Source: Polyangia bacterium (lineage in GTDB: Bacteria > Myxococcota_A > Polyangia > Nannocystales > Nannocystaceae). From it: DNA of 64,000 nt. Below are positions 18,347 through 27,303 of the stretch, piece by piece (the stretch's first letter is position 1; each line of letters begins with the position of its first letter). The stretch spans positions 35,712 through 99,711 of the forward strand of contig JAUIKS010000040.1 in NCBI GenBank assembly GCA_030430565.1, given 5' to 3'. The translations under genes and the position numbers were made by a program. The notes beneath the pieces were generated by a model. It made no database searches. It was not told where the DNA came from and saw nothing but the letters and a program-made list of their open reading frames with translations.

Positions 18347-18943
18347 ATGCACCGACGCGCCACCGCGATCCTGACAGCCTCCGCCGCGCTCGCGCTCGCC
18401 GCCTGCGATCCGCTCGGCGCGCGCGCCGACGCCGAGCGAGCCAGGGCCGAGCTCATGGCCGCCGAGGCCGCGACCGCGCGCGCCAAGGCCGACGCGGTGA
18501 TCGAGAAGCTCAAGGCCGAGCTCGAGAAGTCCAAGCAAGAGGCCGAGAGAGCCAAGGCCGAGGCCGAGAGGGCCAAGGCCGAGTGCGCCAGCGCCAGCGC
18601 CAGCGCCAGCGCCGGCGCCGACCCGACCCCCGAGGTGACGCCCACGCCGTCCGGCTCCGGCGGTCTTACAAAAGACCAGATCCGGACGGTGGTCCGCGAG
18701 CACACCGCCGAGATCCGCAGCTGCTACAACAAAGCGCTGCTCAAAGACCCAAAGCTCGCCGGCAAGGTCGTCGTCAAATTCACGATCGCCGCCGACGGCT
18801 CCGTGAGCGAGAGCGTGAGCGCGCAGACCGACGTGAACGACGCGCTCACCGCGTGCATCGTCGACTCGACGAAGACCTGGAAGTTCCCGCCGCCCGGCGA
18901 GCAGGTGACGGTGACGTACCCGTTCGTGCTGCGCTCAAACTAG
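18347..18943 (+). CDS. AgmX/PglI C-terminal-domain lipoprotein with coiled coil
   Basis: 198 residues. The lipobox is LAAC. Residues about 25-85 are a strongly helical Ala/Lys/Glu/Arg coiled coil with repeated AERAKAE units, then a Ser/Ala and Pro/Thr linker. The C-terminal 90 residues form the TonB-like AgmX/PglI domain (IRSCYNKALLKDPKLAGKVVVKF, quoted across its first strand in abbreviated sense; FTIAADGSVSES; TYPFVLRSN). Such domains in myxobacteria occur in gliding-motility and envelope-spanning complexes. ATG 18347 is preferred over ATG 18332, which lies inside the palindrome and gives a poorer signal peptide. Confidence 0.82.
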   Translation: MHRRATAILTASAALALAACDPLGARADAERARAELMAAEAATARAKADAVIEKLKAELEKSKQEAERAKAEAERAKAECASASASASAGADPTPEVTPTPSGSGGLTKDQIRTVVREHTAEIRSCYNKALLKDPKLAGKVVVKFTIAADGSVSESVSAQTDVNDALTACIVDSTKTWKFPPPGEQVTVTYPFVLRSN

Positions 18944-18972
18944 ACTGAGACAAGCAACCCGCCCCTTCGAGC

Positions 18973-19220
18973 GCCCACAGCACGCGAGCGTCGGGCCGCT
19001 GCTTAACGCCTGGGCAGGCTCCCTCCACCTTCCGGGCGGCGAGCGTCTGACCGGGTCGCGGACCAACACCCCCGCGCTCGCCGTCCTCATCAGGCGGCTC
19101 CTCCCACGCTCGCGCGCGGCCCTTGAGCTTCGACGCGACGTGGACTCGGTCGTGAGCTCGCCCTCGAGTAGGCGCATACACCTGCCCACAACACGCGAGC
19201 GTCGGGCCGCTGCTTAACGC
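18973..19220. repeat. Pair of 37-bp direct repeats bounding a gene-free segment
   Basis: Positions 18973-19009 and 19184-19220 carry the same 37-base sequence (GCCCACA, one variable base, then CACGCGAGCGTCGGG... TTAACGC) with one mismatch, 211 bases apart. The 174 bases between them are ordinary G+C-rich sequence with no supported gene. The block fills the space between convergent genes. Short open frames on the minus strand read through both copies but have no recognisable product. Confidence 0.85.
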
Positions 19221-19234
19221 GTAGGCCGCCGCCG

Positions 19235-21271
19235 CTAATCGTCGATCCCGCCGATCAGCTTGAGGAACTCGTCCTCGCCGATCACCTCGATCGGCGCGCC
19301 GCTCGAGATCAGCTTCTCGGCCTTCTTCTGCTTCGAAGACTTGGCCGCCTTCCCGGCCCCGACGACCAGGTAGTTGAGCGTCTTGTTGACGCCGCTGGGC
19401 GTCTCGCCGCCGAGCGTGCGCACGCGCTTCTGCGCCTTGGCGCGGGCGAAGGCCTGCAGGCTGCCGGTGAACACGAAGCTCTTGCCCGCGAGCTCGCTGC
19501 TCTCGGCCTCTGGCTCGGGCTCGCCCTCGATCAGCGTGACGTGCTTGAGCAGCCCGTCGATCAGCTCCGAGCGCGCCTTGAGGCCGTCGACGATCGCGTC
19601 GGCCATGGCGTCGGCGATGCCCTTGATCGCGATCAGCTGCTCGCGCTCGAGCCGGCGGACGCGGTCGAGCGACTTGAACTCCGCGGCCAGCAGGCGCGCG
19701 TTCTGCTTGCCGAGCGTGTCGATGCCGAGCGCCTGCAAGAACACCCACATCGGCATCTGGCGGTGCTGGTTCACCTGATCGACGAGGTTCTGCGCGCTCT
19801 TCTTGCCCATGCGCTCGAGCTGCGACAGCCCGTCGACGGTCAGCGTGAAGTAATCGACCGGCGACGTCATCAGCCCGGCGTCGACCGCCAGCTTGACGAC
19901 CTTGGGGCCGAAGCCCTGGATGTCGACGACCTTGGCGAAGTGCTCGAGCTCGCCGTAGACCGAGAGCGTGCAGCCGCCCGGGCGCGCGCACCACAGGAAC
20001 TCGCCGTCGCGCTTCTTGCGGACCTTGGTCGGCGCGCCGCACTCACAGGTGTCGGGGATGTCGAACAGCCACGCGCCCTTGCCGTCCTCGGTGACGCGCT
20101 CGACGTTGGGGATCACGCCGCCGCGGCGCGTGACCTCGACCCGGCAGCCCTGCGTCAGCTCGAGGCGCTTGAAGATGCTGAGGTTGTGCAGGCTCGCGCG
20201 CCCGATCATCGCGCCGCTGAGGTCGATCGGCTCGAGCAGCGCGACCGGGGTGATCATGCCGGTGCGGCTCACCGACCACTCGATGCCCTTGAGCTCGGTG
20301 ACGCCGGAGTCGCCCTGGAACTTGTAGGCGATCGCGTAGCGCGGGTGGTGCCCGGTCTCGCCGAGCTTCTTCTGGACCGCGACCGAGAGCGCGCGATAGA
20401 CCACGCCGTCGATCTCGTAGTCGATCGTCGCGCGGTTCGCCGCCCAGCGCTCGTAGGCGGCCTGCAGCTGCGTGCGGTCGTCGATGAAGTCGACCTCCTC
20501 GGGCGCGAAGCCGATCTTCTTGAGGTAGTCGAACTTCTCGCGCTCGTCGGTGAACTCCGGGCCGATGACGTCGTAGGCGTAGAAGCTCAGGTGCTTGGCG
20601 CGGCTCTTCTTGCGCTCTTTCTGCTTGATCGAGCCGGCCGCGAGGTTGCGCGGGTTCGAGTAGTCGCCCTTGAATTTCTGGAAGGTCGACAGGCGCATAA
20701 AGATCTCGCCGCGGACCTCGACCTCGACGCCGCCGCTCTTGATCTTGTTGGGGATGTCGGGGACGTCGAGGACGTTCATCGTGATGTCCTCGCCCTGCGA
20801 GCCAGAGCCGCGCGTCGCCGCGACCACGAGCCGCCCCTTGGCGTCGTAGCGCATGCTCGAGGCCATGCCGTCCATCTTGGGCATGACGATCACGCCGCCC
20901 TTGATCTTCTTGGCCCACTTGAGCAGTTCCTGCTCGCTGTAGCACTTGTCGAGCGAGAGCATCGCGCGCTTGTGGGTGACCGACGCGCCGAAGCGCTCGG
21001 CCGGCTTCATGTGATCGACCGCGTCGGCCGAGAGCGCGTCGCCGCCCCCGCCGCTCGGGCCCATCGCGTGCAGCACCGGCGCGTTGGGGTTGAGCCGCGT
21101 CAGACGGTTGACGAGCTGGTCGTAGAGCGGATCCGAGAGCGAGGCGTTGTGCTCATCCCAGTACTCGCGATTGCAGCGCTCGATCAGCGTCACGAGGTCC
21201 TGCTCGCTGAAGTTCTTGAGGTGCTGCTTGACCTCGGCCTCCTGCATGCTCTCGAGCTTCGACTTCTGCAT
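19235..21271 (-). CDS. NAD-dependent DNA ligase (LigA-like, divergent)
   Basis: 678 residues with the LigA layout. The adenylation domain carries the catalytic Lys in PKMDGMA (canonical KxDG). An OB fold, a four-Cys zinc finger (CECG ... WCARPGGC), a helix-hairpin-helix region (IQGFGPKVV, IKGIADAMA) and a C-terminal BRCT domain (ELAGKSFVFTGSL) follow. Several usually invariant positions differ: TRGSGSQGED instead of TRGDGxxGED, and NPRNLAAGSIKQ instead of NPRNAAAGSLRQ. It may be a second ligase beside a standard one. ATG 21271 is chosen because AAAGAG lies about 8 bases upstream; GTG 21277 would sit on that element. Confidence 0.9.
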   Translation of the reverse strand: MQKSKLESMQEAEVKQHLKNFSEQDLVTLIERCNREYWDEHNASLSDPLYDQLVNRLTRLNPNAPVLHAMGPSGGGGDALSADAVDHMKPAERFGASVTHKRAMLSLDKCYSEQELLKWAKKIKGGVIVMPKMDGMASSMRYDAKGRLVVAATRGSGSQGEDITMNVLDVPDIPNKIKSGGVEVEVRGEIFMRLSTFQKFKGDYSNPRNLAAGSIKQKERKKSRAKHLSFYAYDVIGPEFTDEREKFDYLKKIGFAPEEVDFIDDRTQLQAAYERWAANRATIDYEIDGVVYRALSVAVQKKLGETGHHPRYAIAYKFQGDSGVTELKGIEWSVSRTGMITPVALLEPIDLSGAMIGRASLHNLSIFKRLELTQGCRVEVTRRGGVIPNVERVTEDGKGAWLFDIPDTCECGAPTKVRKKRDGEFLWCARPGGCTLSVYGELEHFAKVVDIQGFGPKVVKLAVDAGLMTSPVDYFTLTVDGLSQLERMGKKSAQNLVDQVNQHRQMPMWVFLQALGIDTLGKQNARLLAAEFKSLDRVRRLEREQLIAIKGIADAMADAIVDGLKARSELIDGLLKHVTLIEGEPEPEAESSELAGKSFVFTGSLQAFARAKAQKRVRTLGGETPSGVNKTLNYLVVGAGKAAKSSKQKKAEKLISSGAPIEVIGEDEFLKLIGGIDD

Positions 21272-21380
21272 GTGCACTCTTTTATCGTGGCGGACTCGCG
21301 TCGCCCGCGACGCGCGAGGACGACCGTATTGACGATTCGATCAGAAGCCGCGCGAAGTCAACGACCACCGACATGACGAA

Positions 21381-21404
21381 GGCCCGGAGCGAACGCTCCG
21401 AGCC
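21381..21404 (-). terminator. Hairpin downstream of the 21458-23011 gene
   Basis: An 11-base inverted repeat with one mismatch (GGCCCGGAGCG / CGCTCCGAGCC) closes on a GAAC loop and lies 54 bases past the stop of the minus-strand lipoprotein gene. There is no U-run beyond a short TTC, so it is a hairpin terminator candidate only. Confidence 0.45.
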
Positions 21405-21457
21405 TCGACCGCAGCAGACGGTCCGCGAATGTGCAGCGGGCGCGCGCCTTCGCGCGC

Positions 21458-23011
21458 TCAGTCGCCGCCCTTCTGCCTCTCCTTGATCGCCTTGAGCTTG
21501 GCCTCGAGGTCCTCGATATTCTTGTCCTCTTCGGTCTTCGGCGCCTCCTCGGCCATCGCCGAGGTGTCGATGTCCTCGAAGCGCGCGAGCATCTGGAACA
21601 GCGCGAGGCGGGAGCCGGGCGCCGGGCCCTGGACATCGAACTCGTCGTCTTTCTCGGGGATCTTGATGTCGCCGCGGGCGCCGTCGATCACGCAGGTGTG
21701 CGCGACCTTGAGGATCTTGTCCTCGGTCTTGGTCTTGGGCCTGACGCCGCTGAGCAGCGAGTACTTCGAGCCCGAGAACTTGATCAGGGTGTCGAGCGCC
21801 GCCCGGCCGCCGCAGCGAGCGTAGAGCGGGTCGTACTTGTCCGGGACGATCGAGCTCTCGCGGTCGATCGATCCGTCCTCGCCCTTCTTGGCGAAGTCGC
21901 CGCCGGCGGTCGCCAGCATCTGGAAGTCCGAGAGCAGCTGGCGGTAGATCATCGAGTAGAGGAACGCGCCCTTGAGCGCGTCGCCCTTGAGCTTCTTGGA
22001 GAACACGAAGGTCAGGTCGTTGTAGCCGCCGCCGAGGTCCTCGCGCAGCACCGCGACGCCCTCGGGGTCCGCGCCCGGGTCGAGCGACTTGGCTTTCTCG
22101 GGGATGTCAGGTGACCCTTCGACCAGCCAGAGCCCGTGCGTGTCGCCGGTGAACTCGACGCGCTCGCGCAGGTCCTTCATGTTGGTCATGATGATGAACA
22201 GCTTCTCGTCCTTCTCGAGCGCGGCCGCCCACTCCTTGAACTCGGGGCCCATGGAGTCCATCCACGTGCGCGGCGGCGGCTCCTCCTGACCGAGCTGCTT
22301 CTTGATGGTGCGCAGCACCGAGCGGAACGGCTCGTCGCCGGCGACGACGCGGCGCGCCATCATCTTGACGTCCATCCAGCCCTGCCAGATCTCCTCTTTG
22401 TTATCGAGGTACTCCTTCTGCATCGCCGCGACGGGGCCCTTGACGTCGGCGGGCAGCTCCTCGATCGCCGCCGCCGCCTCGTCGCTGGCGAAGAAGCTGA
22501 GCAGCTTGAGGTCGGCGTACATGTGAAGGATCTGGTCCTTCTGCTCGTCGCCGTAGCCGTACTTGACCTTCTCGATCTGCGCCGCGTAGTCGCGCCGCGA
22601 CTTCTTGCGAAACGCCCATGAGTCGGCCTCGGCGACCGCCTTGAGGATCGCGCGCACCTTGTCGGGCTTGCTCAAGCCCTTCTTGATGCGGATCGTCGAG
22701 AGCACGCCCGGCGTGAGCTCATACTGAAATTTCTCGTCCGTGACCTCGATGTCGTCGTCGAGAACATCGGGCAGGTAGTCACTCTCGCTGTGAAAGTACT
22801 TGCTGAGGACCGGCCGCAGCTCCTCGCGCACCGGGTCGGGCGGGACCTGGGGGATCGGGTTCGCGGGATCCTTCTTCTTCTTGCCCGCGGCTTCGTACTC
22901 CATCTGACGCTTGAGTCGATCGGAGCGGCTCTCGCCACAGGCGGCGGTAACCCCCATCAAAACAGCGAGAGTCACGCACAAACGGGAGCCAGTACGAACG
23001 GGACGCTTCAT
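21458..23011 (-). CDS. Hypothetical lipoprotein
   Basis: 517 residues from ATG 23011, which is preceded by GGAGA at 8-12 bases. The signal peptide leads to VTAACGES, a probable lipidation site. The mature protein is hydrophilic, mostly helical and rich in Lys/Glu/Asp. It has aromatic-rich helices (WQGWMDVKMMARR) and a central beta region (KLFIIMTNMKDLRERVEF; GLWLVEG). The C-terminus (EEDKNIEDLEAKLKAIKERQK) is a short coiled coil. I do not recognise a family. The following gene on the same strand is the DNA ligase, about 190 bases away. Confidence 0.7.
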   Translation of the reverse strand: MKRPVRTGSRLCVTLAVLMGVTAACGESRSDRLKRQMEYEAAGKKKKDPANPIPQVPPDPVREELRPVLSKYFHSESDYLPDVLDDDIEVTDEKFQYELTPGVLSTIRIKKGLSKPDKVRAILKAVAEADSWAFRKKSRRDYAAQIEKVKYGYGDEQKDQILHMYADLKLLSFFASDEAAAAIEELPADVKGPVAAMQKEYLDNKEEIWQGWMDVKMMARRVVAGDEPFRSVLRTIKKQLGQEEPPPRTWMDSMGPEFKEWAAALEKDEKLFIIMTNMKDLRERVEFTGDTHGLWLVEGSPDIPEKAKSLDPGADPEGVAVLREDLGGGYNDLTFVFSKKLKGDALKGAFLYSMIYRQLLSDFQMLATAGGDFAKKGEDGSIDRESSIVPDKYDPLYARCGGRAALDTLIKFSGSKYSLLSGVRPKTKTEDKILKVAHTCVIDGARGDIKIPEKDDEFDVQGPAPGSRLALFQMLARFEDIDTSAMAEEAPKTEEDKNIEDLEAKLKAIKERQKGGD

Positions 23012-23461
23012 TGAGATCTCCACGAATTTCAGCCAGTTGGCGCTTCTGGAGCCACGGTAGGCAACCCGCCTACTGCTGTCAATCGCCCGCCAGAGCGCGC
23101 TCTATCAACATCGATTGGGCTACGGCCCGCGCCGGGTGAACGCGCCGGCTGCCGTGATTCGCAACGCCCGGCGCGATCTCGGAGCGCACGCGCGCGAAAG
23201 CGAACACCTCACGCGCCCGTGAGAATTGCACAAGCTCCAAAACCGGCCGAAATCCCTCAACCCATGGACAATACCCGCAAAACTCGGCTGCATCGGGTTG
23301 ACCAACTCTCGAGAAGACTGCATCTTACGTAACGGAAGCTTCTGGCGTTTTTACTGCCGACGAAGTATTCACCCCCTGCACACGCGGGCCCGTCCGCCGC
23401 TCGCGAGCCGCGACAAACGCAGTTCTGACGCAAGACCGCACCGGAGCCGAAGGAGCCGATC
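23012..23461. other. Intergenic region between divergent genes
   Basis: 450 bases between the lipoprotein start and the Fe-S carrier start. No gene is supported. The half next to the Fe-S gene is AT-richer. A weak sigma70-like pair, TTGACC at 23298-23303 and TCTTAC at 23323-23328 (19-base spacer), could drive the Fe-S carrier with a leader of about 130 bases. This is low confidence. Confidence 0.35.
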
Positions 23462-23857
23462 GTGTCCACAACCCAGACAACGACCAACACCCCCACGCCG
23501 TCCGCCCCCGCACCGGACCCGGCGATGGCCGGCGCCCTCACGCTCACCGAGGTCGCCGCCTCGAAGGTCGCCGAGATCCGCGAGGCCGAGGACATCGAGA
23601 GCCACTACGCCCTGCGCGTCAAGGTCATGGGTGGCGGCTGCGCCGGCTTTCAGTACGACCTGTACTTCGACGAGCCGGTCGACGGCGATCAGGTGTTCGA
23701 GAGCAACGGCGTCCGCCTGATCTCTGACTCGATGAGCTTCATGTACCTGATGGGGACCTCGATCGACTACGTCGAGGGGCTGCAGGGCGCCGGCTTCAAG
23801 TTCAACAACCCGAACACGACCGGGAGCTGCGGCTGCGGCAGCTCGTTCTCGGTCTGA
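23462..23857 (+). CDS. A-type iron-sulfur carrier (ErpA/IscA/HesB family)
   Basis: 131-residue cytoplasmic Fe-S cluster carrier that delivers [4Fe-4S] or [2Fe-2S] clusters to apo-proteins. The three cluster-ligand cysteines are present: Cys60 in GGGCAGFQY and Cys123/Cys125 in GSCGCGSS near the C-terminus. The ErpA-like strand YDLYFDEP follows the first Cys. A Thr/Pro/Ala-rich N-terminal extension of about 25 residues is longer than in typical ErpA. GTG 23462 is the only sensible start. It is monocistronic, ending at a strong hairpin. Confidence 0.93.
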   Translation: MSTTQTTTNTPTPSAPAPDPAMAGALTLTEVAASKVAEIREAEDIESHYALRVKVMGGGCAGFQYDLYFDEPVDGDQVFESNGVRLISDSMSFMYLMGTSIDYVEGLQGAGFKFNNPNTTGSCGCGSSFSV

Positions 23858-23890
23858 CGCCTCGACAAAAAGCGCAGCGTGAAGAAAGCG

Positions 23891-23919
23891 GAGAGCCGCG
23901 CCCGGCGGGCGCGGCTCTC
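23891..23919 (+). terminator. Strong hairpin after the Fe-S carrier gene
   Basis: A perfect 13-bp stem (GAGAGCCGCGCCC / GGGCGCGGCTCTC) with a GGC loop lies 34 bases past the Fe-S carrier stop, followed by GCGTTTCG. It sits between convergent genes and could serve both strands. The T-run is short. Confidence 0.75.
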
Positions 23920-23951
23920 GCGTTTCGAATGGTCGCCATCGCGACGCCGGA

Positions 23952-25823
23952 CTACCCGGGCACGTCGGCCTCAAGCGCCCAGAAGCCGCGCATATTGAGC
24001 GTCGCCAGGTCCTGCCCCGGCAGCCAGAACGCGGGATGACTCGGGTCTGAGTCGCCGTCCGGGTTTTGGTCGATCGCGAACACCCAGAGCTGCTTGACCG
24101 CGTTGGAGGCGCCGGTGAGTCGGTTGCCGTACGTCCGCCGCGAGGTGAACACGACCCAGGAGTAACCGCCCGAGCTGATCGGCGCGAAGGTCGGCTCATA
24201 GTTGTAGCTGAGGTCGCGCTCCCCGGCGGCGAAGGGGTAGGCGTCGCCGTTGACCTCCGACAGCCGAATCTCGAGCCCCGGCTGCTCGACGCTCGCCAAG
24301 AACAGGTCCGCGCGGCTGAGGCGAGTGTCGAGGGAGTTCGGGTACTGCCCGCGGTGATACACGATCCACTTACTGTTGGGCATGACGCTGGGGAAGGTGA
24401 TGCCGTTCCACATCGGGTCCGGCCCCGCCTCGACGAGCGTGGTCTGGTTCGAGGCCAAGGTCGCCTGCGTGTCGAAGTCGTACACCGCGAGCGCGAGCGT
24501 ATCGTGCGTCACGTAGGCGATCAGATCACCGGCCGGCGAGAAGGCTGGCATGTCGAGCTGAACCCCCTCGAGGCCGGTGTTCTCTAGCTTCTGGCCCGTG
24601 ACCGCGTTCCACATGCCGTCGCTGCCGCCAGGAGGCCCCGGCAGCGGCGCGGCGTTCTCGATCAACACGGTCCCGTTCGGCGAGATCGCGGGCATCGCCC
24701 AGTCACGAACAGGCTTACCGACGTCGCCGAGGTTCAAGGTCGAGACGTTCTCCGACAGGTTCCAGTTGGAGACCACGATGTCGCCGCCGATGATCAGCGT
24801 GTTGCCGTCGGCCGAGACGGAGTGACAGGTGCTGCAGCCCGCCTGACCGTTCTCGGCGAGGAAGTCCTCGGGCGCGTCGGCACCGGGGTTGATCCGCAGC
24901 ACGCGGCCGAGGCTGTTCGCCCAGTAGTAGACGCTGCCGTCGAGCTTCGCGTTCGAGATCGTGTAGGTGTGATCGACGACGACGGTCGCCAAGACCTCGC
25001 CCGGCTTGAGTCGCGTCACCGTGAGGTCCACGGTCTCGCCCGCGACGGTCGCGGTGATGGTGTCCCACAGCTCCTGATCAAGCAGGTAGCGCGAGGGCGG
25101 GTCAGCCTGCGTGTAGATCTGAACGTCGAGGTAGTCGGCCTCGAGGTGGATGAGGTAGGTGTCCCCGGCGCCGCCGTTGTTCCACATGAACTCGGGCGCG
25201 CGCAGATCCTGGGGGTACACCATCTGGTCGTAGGGATAGGCCCACGCGGTGTCGGGGTCGGGCTCGATCGCGCCCAGCAGGAGCTCTTTGTCCTCGGGCG
25301 TCGTGCCGCCTGGATCGACGACCACCTCGAGCATGACCTCGAGGGTCGCCTCGGCGCTGAGCCCCTCGTGAAACGCGGTCACGGTGGCGAGGCCGCCCTT
25401 GTTGCCGGTCCCGAACGCGATCCCGTCGTCGTTGACGGTCGCCAGCTCGTTGTCGTCGAGCGTCCAGCTCGCGTCGACGGGCACGCCGTCGAGCAGCGCC
25501 TCGTAGTCCTCTGACTCGGACAAGCCGTTGAGCACCTTGATGACCGCGGCGTCAGGGTCAACCTCGAGACTCGGCTGCGGCCCCTCGGTCGTAGCGCTCG
25601 TGCTCGGGTCGGTCGAGCTCGAGGTCTCGCCGCCGCCGACCGTCGTCGCGTCGCCCGTGCTGCTCGCGCTCGTCGTGGTCGCGCCGGGGTCAGAGGTCGA
25701 CAGCGTGACGCTGCCGTCGCTCGCGTTCGCCGAGTCCGTCTCCTCGCGCCCGCCGTCGTCGCCACAGGCGAGCGCGAGCGCGAACACGACGCCCGCGTAG
25801 ATCAACCAACTTCGCTGCTTCAT
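23952..25823 (-). CDS. Lipoprotein with Ig-like and TolB-like propeller domains and one heme-c motif
   Basis: 623 residues from ATG 25823, with GAGGA 6 bases upstream. The lipobox is LALAC. A Thr/Ser-rich linker (to about residue 80) is followed by a BIG2-like Ig domain (about 85-170), then a region with WNNGGAGDTYLIHLEADYLD. A heme c attachment motif (GCSTCHSVSADG, near residue 335) opens a PD40/TolB-like propeller (ISPNGTVLIEN, FSPAGDLIAYV, VMPNSKWIVYH). Single-heme propeller lipoproteins suggest a surface or periplasmic redox or binding role. The precise function is unknown. Confidence 0.78.
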   Translation of the reverse strand: MKQRSWLIYAGVVFALALACGDDGGREETDSANASDGSVTLSTSDPGATTTSASSTGDATTVGGGETSSSTDPSTSATTEGPQPSLEVDPDAAVIKVLNGLSESEDYEALLDGVPVDASWTLDDNELATVNDDGIAFGTGNKGGLATVTAFHEGLSAEATLEVMLEVVVDPGGTTPEDKELLLGAIEPDPDTAWAYPYDQMVYPQDLRAPEFMWNNGGAGDTYLIHLEADYLDVQIYTQADPPSRYLLDQELWDTITATVAGETVDLTVTRLKPGEVLATVVVDHTYTISNAKLDGSVYYWANSLGRVLRINPGADAPEDFLAENGQAGCSTCHSVSADGNTLIIGGDIVVSNWNLSENVSTLNLGDVGKPVRDWAMPAISPNGTVLIENAAPLPGPPGGSDGMWNAVTGQKLENTGLEGVQLDMPAFSPAGDLIAYVTHDTLALAVYDFDTQATLASNQTTLVEAGPDPMWNGITFPSVMPNSKWIVYHRGQYPNSLDTRLSRADLFLASVEQPGLEIRLSEVNGDAYPFAAGERDLSYNYEPTFAPISSGGYSWVVFTSRRTYGNRLTGASNAVKQLWVFAIDQNPDGDSDPSHPAFWLPGQDLATLNMRGFWALEADVPG

Positions 25824-25991
25824 ATTCAATCCTCACCTACCTCATCGAGGCACGGTAAGCGTACGCGATCCTCGTCACGCTCCGGTGAAACCAGGCGCGA
25901 GCCGACGCGCGCCCTCGATCGCGGGTGATTCCCCTGGCGTCTGCGGTTGCATGTCCTGAAAGCCAGGCCCATAAATCCCCCCGTCCACAAA

Positions 25992-26026
25992 TGAAAAAGC
26001 GGGCGACCCGCCACGGGCCGCCCGCC
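25992..26026 (-). terminator. Intrinsic terminator of the GAPDH gene
   Basis: On the minus strand, a 12-bp stem (GCGGGCGGCCCG / CGGGTCGCCCGC, one mismatch) with a TGG loop is followed by TTTTT-CATTT. It starts 19 bases past the GAPDH stop codon. Stem plus U-run makes this the clearest intrinsic terminator in the window. Confidence 0.85.
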
Positions 26027-26044
26027 GATGGACGTAACCGCGTC

Positions 26045-27097
26045 TCAGCCCGCGGCGATCAGGTTGACGAGGTCGAGCAGACGGCCGGCGTAGCCCCACT
26101 CGTTGTCGTACCAGCCGACGATCCGGATCAGCGGGCCCATGGCCTGGCAGGCGTCGACGTCGACGATGCTCGAGTGCGGGTCGCCCAGGATGTCCGAGGA
26201 GACCAGCGGCTCCTGGCGAACGTCGAGCACGCCGCGCAGGCGCTCGCTCGCGGCGCCCTCGCGCAGCGCCTCGAGCACGCGGTCGAGGCCCGGCGCGCCG
26301 TCGAGCGTGCAGGTGATCTCGTAGAGCGAGCCGTCGGGGACCGGCACGCGCACGGCCTGGCCGTCGACCTTGCCCTTGAGCGCCGGGATCACGAGACCCA
26401 GCGCCTTGGCGGCGCCGGTGGAGGTGGGGACCAGGTTGACGCCGGCGGCGCGACCGCGGCGGAGGTCCTTGCTCGAGATCGTGTCGATGAGGCCCTGCCC
26501 GCCGGTGTAGGCGTGGGTCGTGCTCATCAGGCCCCAGCGCACGCCGAAGGTCTTGTGCAGCACGGACATGACGGGCGCGAGCGCGTTGGTGGTGCAGCTC
26601 GCGTTGGAGACGAGGCGATCGTTTTGCGGGTCGAGGGTGTCCTCGTTGACGCCGACGACGATGGTCCTGTCGACGCCCTTGCCGGGCGCGCCGAGGATCA
26701 CGTGGCTAGGGCCGTCCGGGTTCGCGCGGTGCAGCGCCATGCCCTCGCGCTTGGTGAACACGCCGGTCGACTCGATGACCATGTCGACCTTGTGCTCGGC
26801 CCAGGGGATCTTCGCGGGGTCGCGCTCGGACGAGATCGCGATCTTGAAGCTGCCGACCTGCAGCGAGCTCCCGGAGACCTCGACCTTGGGCATGTTGCAG
26901 CGGTGCACGGAGTCGTGGCCGAGCAGGTACGCGAGCTGGTCGATCGACGCGAGGTCGTTGGCCGCGACGATCTCGATCGAAGAGCCCCCGCGCACCTGGC
27001 CGGCGCGCGCTGGGTCGAGCTGCCGGAGCAAGGCGTGACGAACGACGAGCCGACCGATGCGGCCCAGACCATTGATTCCGATGCGAACAGTCGCCAT
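26045..27097 (-). CDS. gap: Glyceraldehyde-3-phosphate dehydrogenase
   Basis: 350-residue glycolytic enzyme converting glyceraldehyde 3-phosphate, NAD+ and phosphate to 1,3-bisphosphoglycerate. The Rossmann motif INGLGRIGR begins at residue 7. The catalytic Cys168 lies in NASCTTNALAP. HAYTGGQ, NLVPTSTGAA and the C-terminal WYDNEWGYAGRL are all present. ATG 27097 (MATVRIGINGLG) matches the family N-terminus; about 58 open upstream codons are not conserved-looking. It is monocistronic with its own terminator. Confidence 0.96.
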   Translation of the reverse strand: MATVRIGINGLGRIGRLVVRHALLRQLDPARAGQVRGGSSIEIVAANDLASIDQLAYLLGHDSVHRCNMPKVEVSGSSLQVGSFKIAISSERDPAKIPWAEHKVDMVIESTGVFTKREGMALHRANPDGPSHVILGAPGKGVDRTIVVGVNEDTLDPQNDRLVSNASCTTNALAPVMSVLHKTFGVRWGLMSTTHAYTGGQGLIDTISSKDLRRGRAAGVNLVPTSTGAAKALGLVIPALKGKVDGQAVRVPVPDGSLYEITCTLDGAPGLDRVLEALREGAASERLRGVLDVRQEPLVSSDILGDPHSSIVDVDACQAMGPLIRIVGWYDNEWGYAGRLLDLVNLIAAG

Positions 27098-27303
27098 GGC
27101 GCGCGGACCATAGGGCAACCGAAAGGCGGCCGGCAAGCTGCGAGCGGAGCGCGGGGTCACAGACGGGCGAGCGCGGGGGAGTATTCCGCGATCACGCGAT
27201 GTGCAGGCGCGTTGAACATTTACCGCGAGCCGCGGGTCCCACGAGCACACACCCTCCACGCCCGGTGTCACGCGCGCCGGCGTGCTACCGTGACGATACG
27301 CTC

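Noticed and set aside
18973..19220. Integron attC-like site (GCTTAAC/GTTAAGC core within the 37-bp repeat)
   Set aside because: The core matches RYYYAAC, but no opposite GTTRRRY partner with the needed imperfect fold lies at attC distance, and no integrase or cassette genes are present.
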